DNA from: GWE2-40-63 sp050251815
Lineage (GTDB): Bacteria; Bacteroidota; Bacteroidia; Bacteroidales; SZUA-534
DNA: 64,000 nt
Direction: 5' to 3'
Assembly (NCBI GenBank): GCA_050251815.1
Contig: JBFWMB010000008.1
Coordinates: forward strand, 32,196 to 96,195
Shown: piece after piece, positions 63,901 to 64,000 of the stretch
How positions within the stretch are numbered: the stretch's first letter is position 1
Layout: each line of letters opens with the position of its first letter
Notes under the pieces: generated by a model
The model's input: only the letters and a program-made list of their open reading frames with translations
Databases searched by the model: none
Told to the model about the DNA's origin: nothing
Position numbers and translations under genes: made by a program

Positions 63901-64000
63901 AACCCGGTTAGCTTAAAGATAAACACCGGAGAAAAAGTTGAATTTTTAAGCCCCAAGGAGCAGGAAAATCGATCCTGATAGAAATTACTGCCGTTGGAAT
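63901..64000 (+). pseudogene. Possible frameshifted remnant of an ABC ATPase (continues past edge)
   Basis: One frame reads NPVSLKINTGEKVEFLSP up to about 63954, matching the strand before a Walker A loop; a +1 frame then reads GAGKSILIEITAVG (63957 onward), a P-loop with the usual GAGKS form. A one-base loss near 63954-63957 would join them. There is no start codon in frame, since a TGA lies just upstream. The remainder is outside the window. Confidence 0.35.

Overview
The window is a chromosomal segment of a Bacteroidota bacterium. The evidence is two PorP/SprF genes, a complete gldK-L-M-N type IX secretion (T9SS) locus, a giant SprB-repeat surface protein with a gliding-motility C-terminal domain, promoters of the Bacteroidota type (TTTG, about 19 bases, TAnnTTTG), the lack of clear Shine-Dalgarno sites, and panC/panD/radA and gld/topA neighbourhoods usual for this phylum. 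An environmental or marine member of the Marinilabiliales/Prolixibacteraceae is my best guess, but that is inference. There are no phage, insertion sequence, CRISPR or rRNA/tRNA genes that I can support.

Layout. 1-3.1 kb: rimP-nusA-infB on the minus strand (infB cut by the window edge), with a good promoter and a terminator-like hairpin in the leader. 3.2-5.6 kb: an HD phosphohydrolase and lpxD (lipid A). 5.7-6.35 kb: a TetR regulator with a palindromic operator on its own promoter. 6.5-15 kb, minus strand: RNase R, a PAP2-like membrane protein, sigma-54, AsnRS, CysRS and a MORN-type secreted protein. 15.06-16.49 kb: a long non-coding stretch holding a 41-bp tandem repeat array, a promoter, a SAM-I riboswitch, a 38-codon leader ORF and a terminator-like hairpin. 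16.5-25.8 kb: a methionine cluster (metY, metX, hom, metH, metF), interrupted between hom and metH by a GxxExxY gene bracketed by two about 95-bp repeats. 25.9-30.9 kb: SulP transporter, outer-membrane-like protein, queG, ruvB, DUF4296 lipoprotein. 30.9-41.8 kb: PorP/SprF plus a 3319-residue adhesin with four 531-bp repeats. 42.1-44.9 kb: an Mla-type ABC pair and a mannose-1-phosphate guanylyltransferase. 44.9-50.9 kb: gldN, gldM, gldL, gldK and a second porP/sprF. 51-54.5 kb: an arginase-fold protein that has lost metal ligands, and topA. 54.7-63.8 kb: PBP1A, radA, a lipoprotein, rfaE2, panD, panC, a glycogen-synthase-like protein and glmS. The last 100 bases look like a frameshifted remnant of an ABC ATPase.

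How the parts fit. The met cluster makes homoserine (hom), acetylates it (metX), sulfhydrylates it (metY) and methylates homocysteine (metH with metF), under a SAM-sensing leader. GldK/L/M/N form the T9SS ring and motor; the giant adhesin carries a T9SS type-B sorting domain and is encoded directly with its own PorP/SprF partner. The most unusual items are the leader ORF/hairpin after the SAM riboswitch, the 41-bp hairpin array upstream of it, the repeat-bracketed GxxExxY gene inside the met cluster, and the pseudo-arginase beside the gld locus.
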